This document shows, in pieces, positions 24,620 through 25,666 of a stretch of 25,666 nt of DNA (the stretch's first letter is position 1; each line of letters opens with the position of its first letter). Source of the stretch: UBA935 sp031555615 (GTDB taxonomy: Bacteria; Bacillota; Clostridia; Lachnospirales; Lachnospiraceae); the NCBI GenBank assembly GCA_031555615.1, contig JAVBUF010000059.1, positions 1 to 25,666 of the forward strand. Direction: 5' to 3'. Under the pieces are notes generated by a model. The model did no database searches. It saw nothing but the letters and a program-made list of their open reading frames with translations, and had not been told where the DNA came from. The position numbers and the translations under genes were made by a program.

Positions 24620-25666
24620 TTATGCCCTTACACCGGCAATTTCAGCCAACCGTTCCATAATCGGAAGGTGTTGGGTACATAAACCTTCACATTTGCCGCA
24701 TTTAATACATTCCGCTGCCAACGATGCCGGAATACACCAATGATTATCCAGACGATCCTGAAAGCCGCCGCCTAAAAGGGTCATATTGTAGGCATCCATA
24801 TATTTGGGAATCTCGATTCCCTTCGGGCATTTGTTGCAGTAACCGCAGCCGGTACACAAATCATTAATGGCATTGCCTTTATTTTCATATTCCTGATAAA
24901 TTTCCGCAGCCGGTTTTTCCTGCAGATTTTCCACAGCTTTACAGGCATCATCCACATGGGCTTTGGTGGTACAGCCGGCCAGTGTTATGGTAATCTCTTT
25001 ATGAGAAGCCACGAAACGCAAAGCTGCCTGAGGCACCGTCAGATCCGTTCCCTCTGTCAGATATTGGAATATCTCGGGATTCTGGGGAATCAGGCCGCCT
25101 CCTAAGGGGTTCATAACCACCACACCCATTCCCTTTTTATAAGCCGCTGCAATACCGCTTTGTCGGAACCGGTAATTCAGGGCATTGTAACCGATCAGCA
25201 TGCCTTTAAACCGATCGGCGGCAACCGCCTCTTCCAACTGGGTTCCCTGCATATGGGAAGAAAACACAATATTCCGGATCAACCCTTCGGCCTTGGCTTC
25301 TTCATAAAAACCATAAAGCTGCTCACATTGCTTTTCAAAGCTCTCCATGCTGAGCACACACCATAAATGATAAAAATCCAGATAGTCTGCCTTCAAACGG
25401 GTTAATGTCGTTTCCAGCCGGCTTCGGAATGCATCTTTTGTAGCCTTGCCTCCCAGGGTTCCAAGATTTGCTTTGGAAGAAACATAATAACTGTCCCGGG
25501 GTAATTGGGACAAAGCAATCCCTGTAATTTCTTCACTTTTATCATCACAATAAAAAGGAGCCGTATCAAAATAGTTAACTCCTTTTTCATGAGCATACAA
25601 TGCTACCTCGGCACATTTATCAAACCGGCCTGCCTTGACATCCTCATCATCATACCGCATGCAGCC
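24620..25666 (-). CDS. Aldo/keto reductase with C-terminal 4Fe-4S ferredoxin domain (5' end outside window)
   Basis: The frame is open through the right edge. The codons before the ATG at 25660 read Gly-Cys, making GCMRYDDED, the usual internal segment after the first strand of this family, so the true start lies beyond the window. From that Met the catalytic tetrad is Asp32, Tyr37, Lys63 (SSKANLG) and His98 (DFYHLW). The C-terminal part has two cysteine groups: C269-x2-C272-x2-C275-x3-C278 and C318-x2-C321-x2-C324-x3-C328, which would bind iron-sulfur clusters. Such fused reductases are common in anaerobic Clostridia; the substrate is unknown. The DegV gene follows after 25 bases. Confidence 0.92.
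   Translation of the reverse strand, partial: GCMRYDDEDVKAGRFDKCAEVALYAHEKGVNYFDTAPFYCDDKSEEITGIALSQLPRDSYYVSSKANLGTLGGKATKDAFRSRLETTLTRLKADYLDFYHLWCVLSMESFEKQCEQLYGFYEEAKAEGLIRNIVFSSHMQGTQLEEAVAADRFKGMLIGYNALNYRFRQSGIAAAYKKGMGVVVMNPLGGGLIPQNPEIFQYLTEGTDLTVPQAALRFVASHKEITITLAGCTTKAHVDDACKAVENLQEKPAAEIYQEYENKGNAINDLCTGCGYCNKCPKGIEIPKYMDAYNMTLLGGGFQDRLDNHWCIPASLAAECIKCGKCEGLCTQHLPIMERLAEIAGVRA

Noticed and set aside
1..25666. CRISPR array, tRNA, rRNA or intact insertion sequence
   Set aside because: No regularly spaced repeats, cloverleaf-like segments, rRNA words or complete transposase frames were seen on either strand.

Overview
The window looks like a chromosomal segment of a Gram-positive, low-to-mid-GC gut Firmicute, most likely a Lachnospiraceae member (Clostridia). 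The grounds are a Gram-positive capsule set (BY-kinase, LCP ligase, class B sortase fold), strong AGGAGG-type ribosome sites, a GH36/LacI pair, DegV, and a ferredoxin-tailed aldo/keto reductase. The species cannot be named from sequence reading alone.

Left part (1-4340, + strand, relatively GC-rich): the end of an upstream gene with a lysine-rich tail (probably a Wzz-type partner), then a tyrosine autokinase, a membrane-anchored protein with two Ig-like domains and a Pro-rich linker, an LCP-family ligase, a sortase-B-fold protein and a small secreted protein. This is the control and surface-attachment end of an exopolysaccharide (EPS) or capsule locus. Two oddities sit here. The LCP gene has an in-frame TAG just before its membrane helix. 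The sortase-like protein has lost all three catalytic residues.

Middle (4341-19040, + strand): a 142-bp leader with successive hairpins precedes the EPS assembly genes: GT4, GT2, GT4, GT4, GT2, Wzy polymerase, pyruvyltransferase-family protein, radical SAM protein, Wzx flippase fused to a deacetylase-like domain, hexapeptide acyltransferase, methyltransferase and SGNH hydrolase. Lipid-linked repeat units would be built in the cytoplasm, modified, flipped by Wzx, polymerised by Wzy and attached to the wall by LCP. The initiating phosphoglycosyltransferase is not in the window. Base composition drops sharply from about 6.8 to 16.3 kb, as expected for an exchangeable serotype-like cassette. The flippase-deacetylase junction carries a G7 tract; gain or loss of one G would remove the extracellular domain.

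Boundary (19041-19524): a gene-free stretch with an 18-bp-arm palindrome and a decayed reading frame. It probably marks the edge of the variable cassette.

Right part (19525-25666, all - strand, higher GC): an aldo/keto reductase (5' end outside the window), a DegV protein and NudC form one close-packed group. A separate group, alpha-galactosidase (GH36) then a LacI-type regulator, is driven by a near-consensus promoter. These look like ordinary core metabolism unrelated to EPS. I saw no tRNA, rRNA, CRISPR array or intact insertion sequence.
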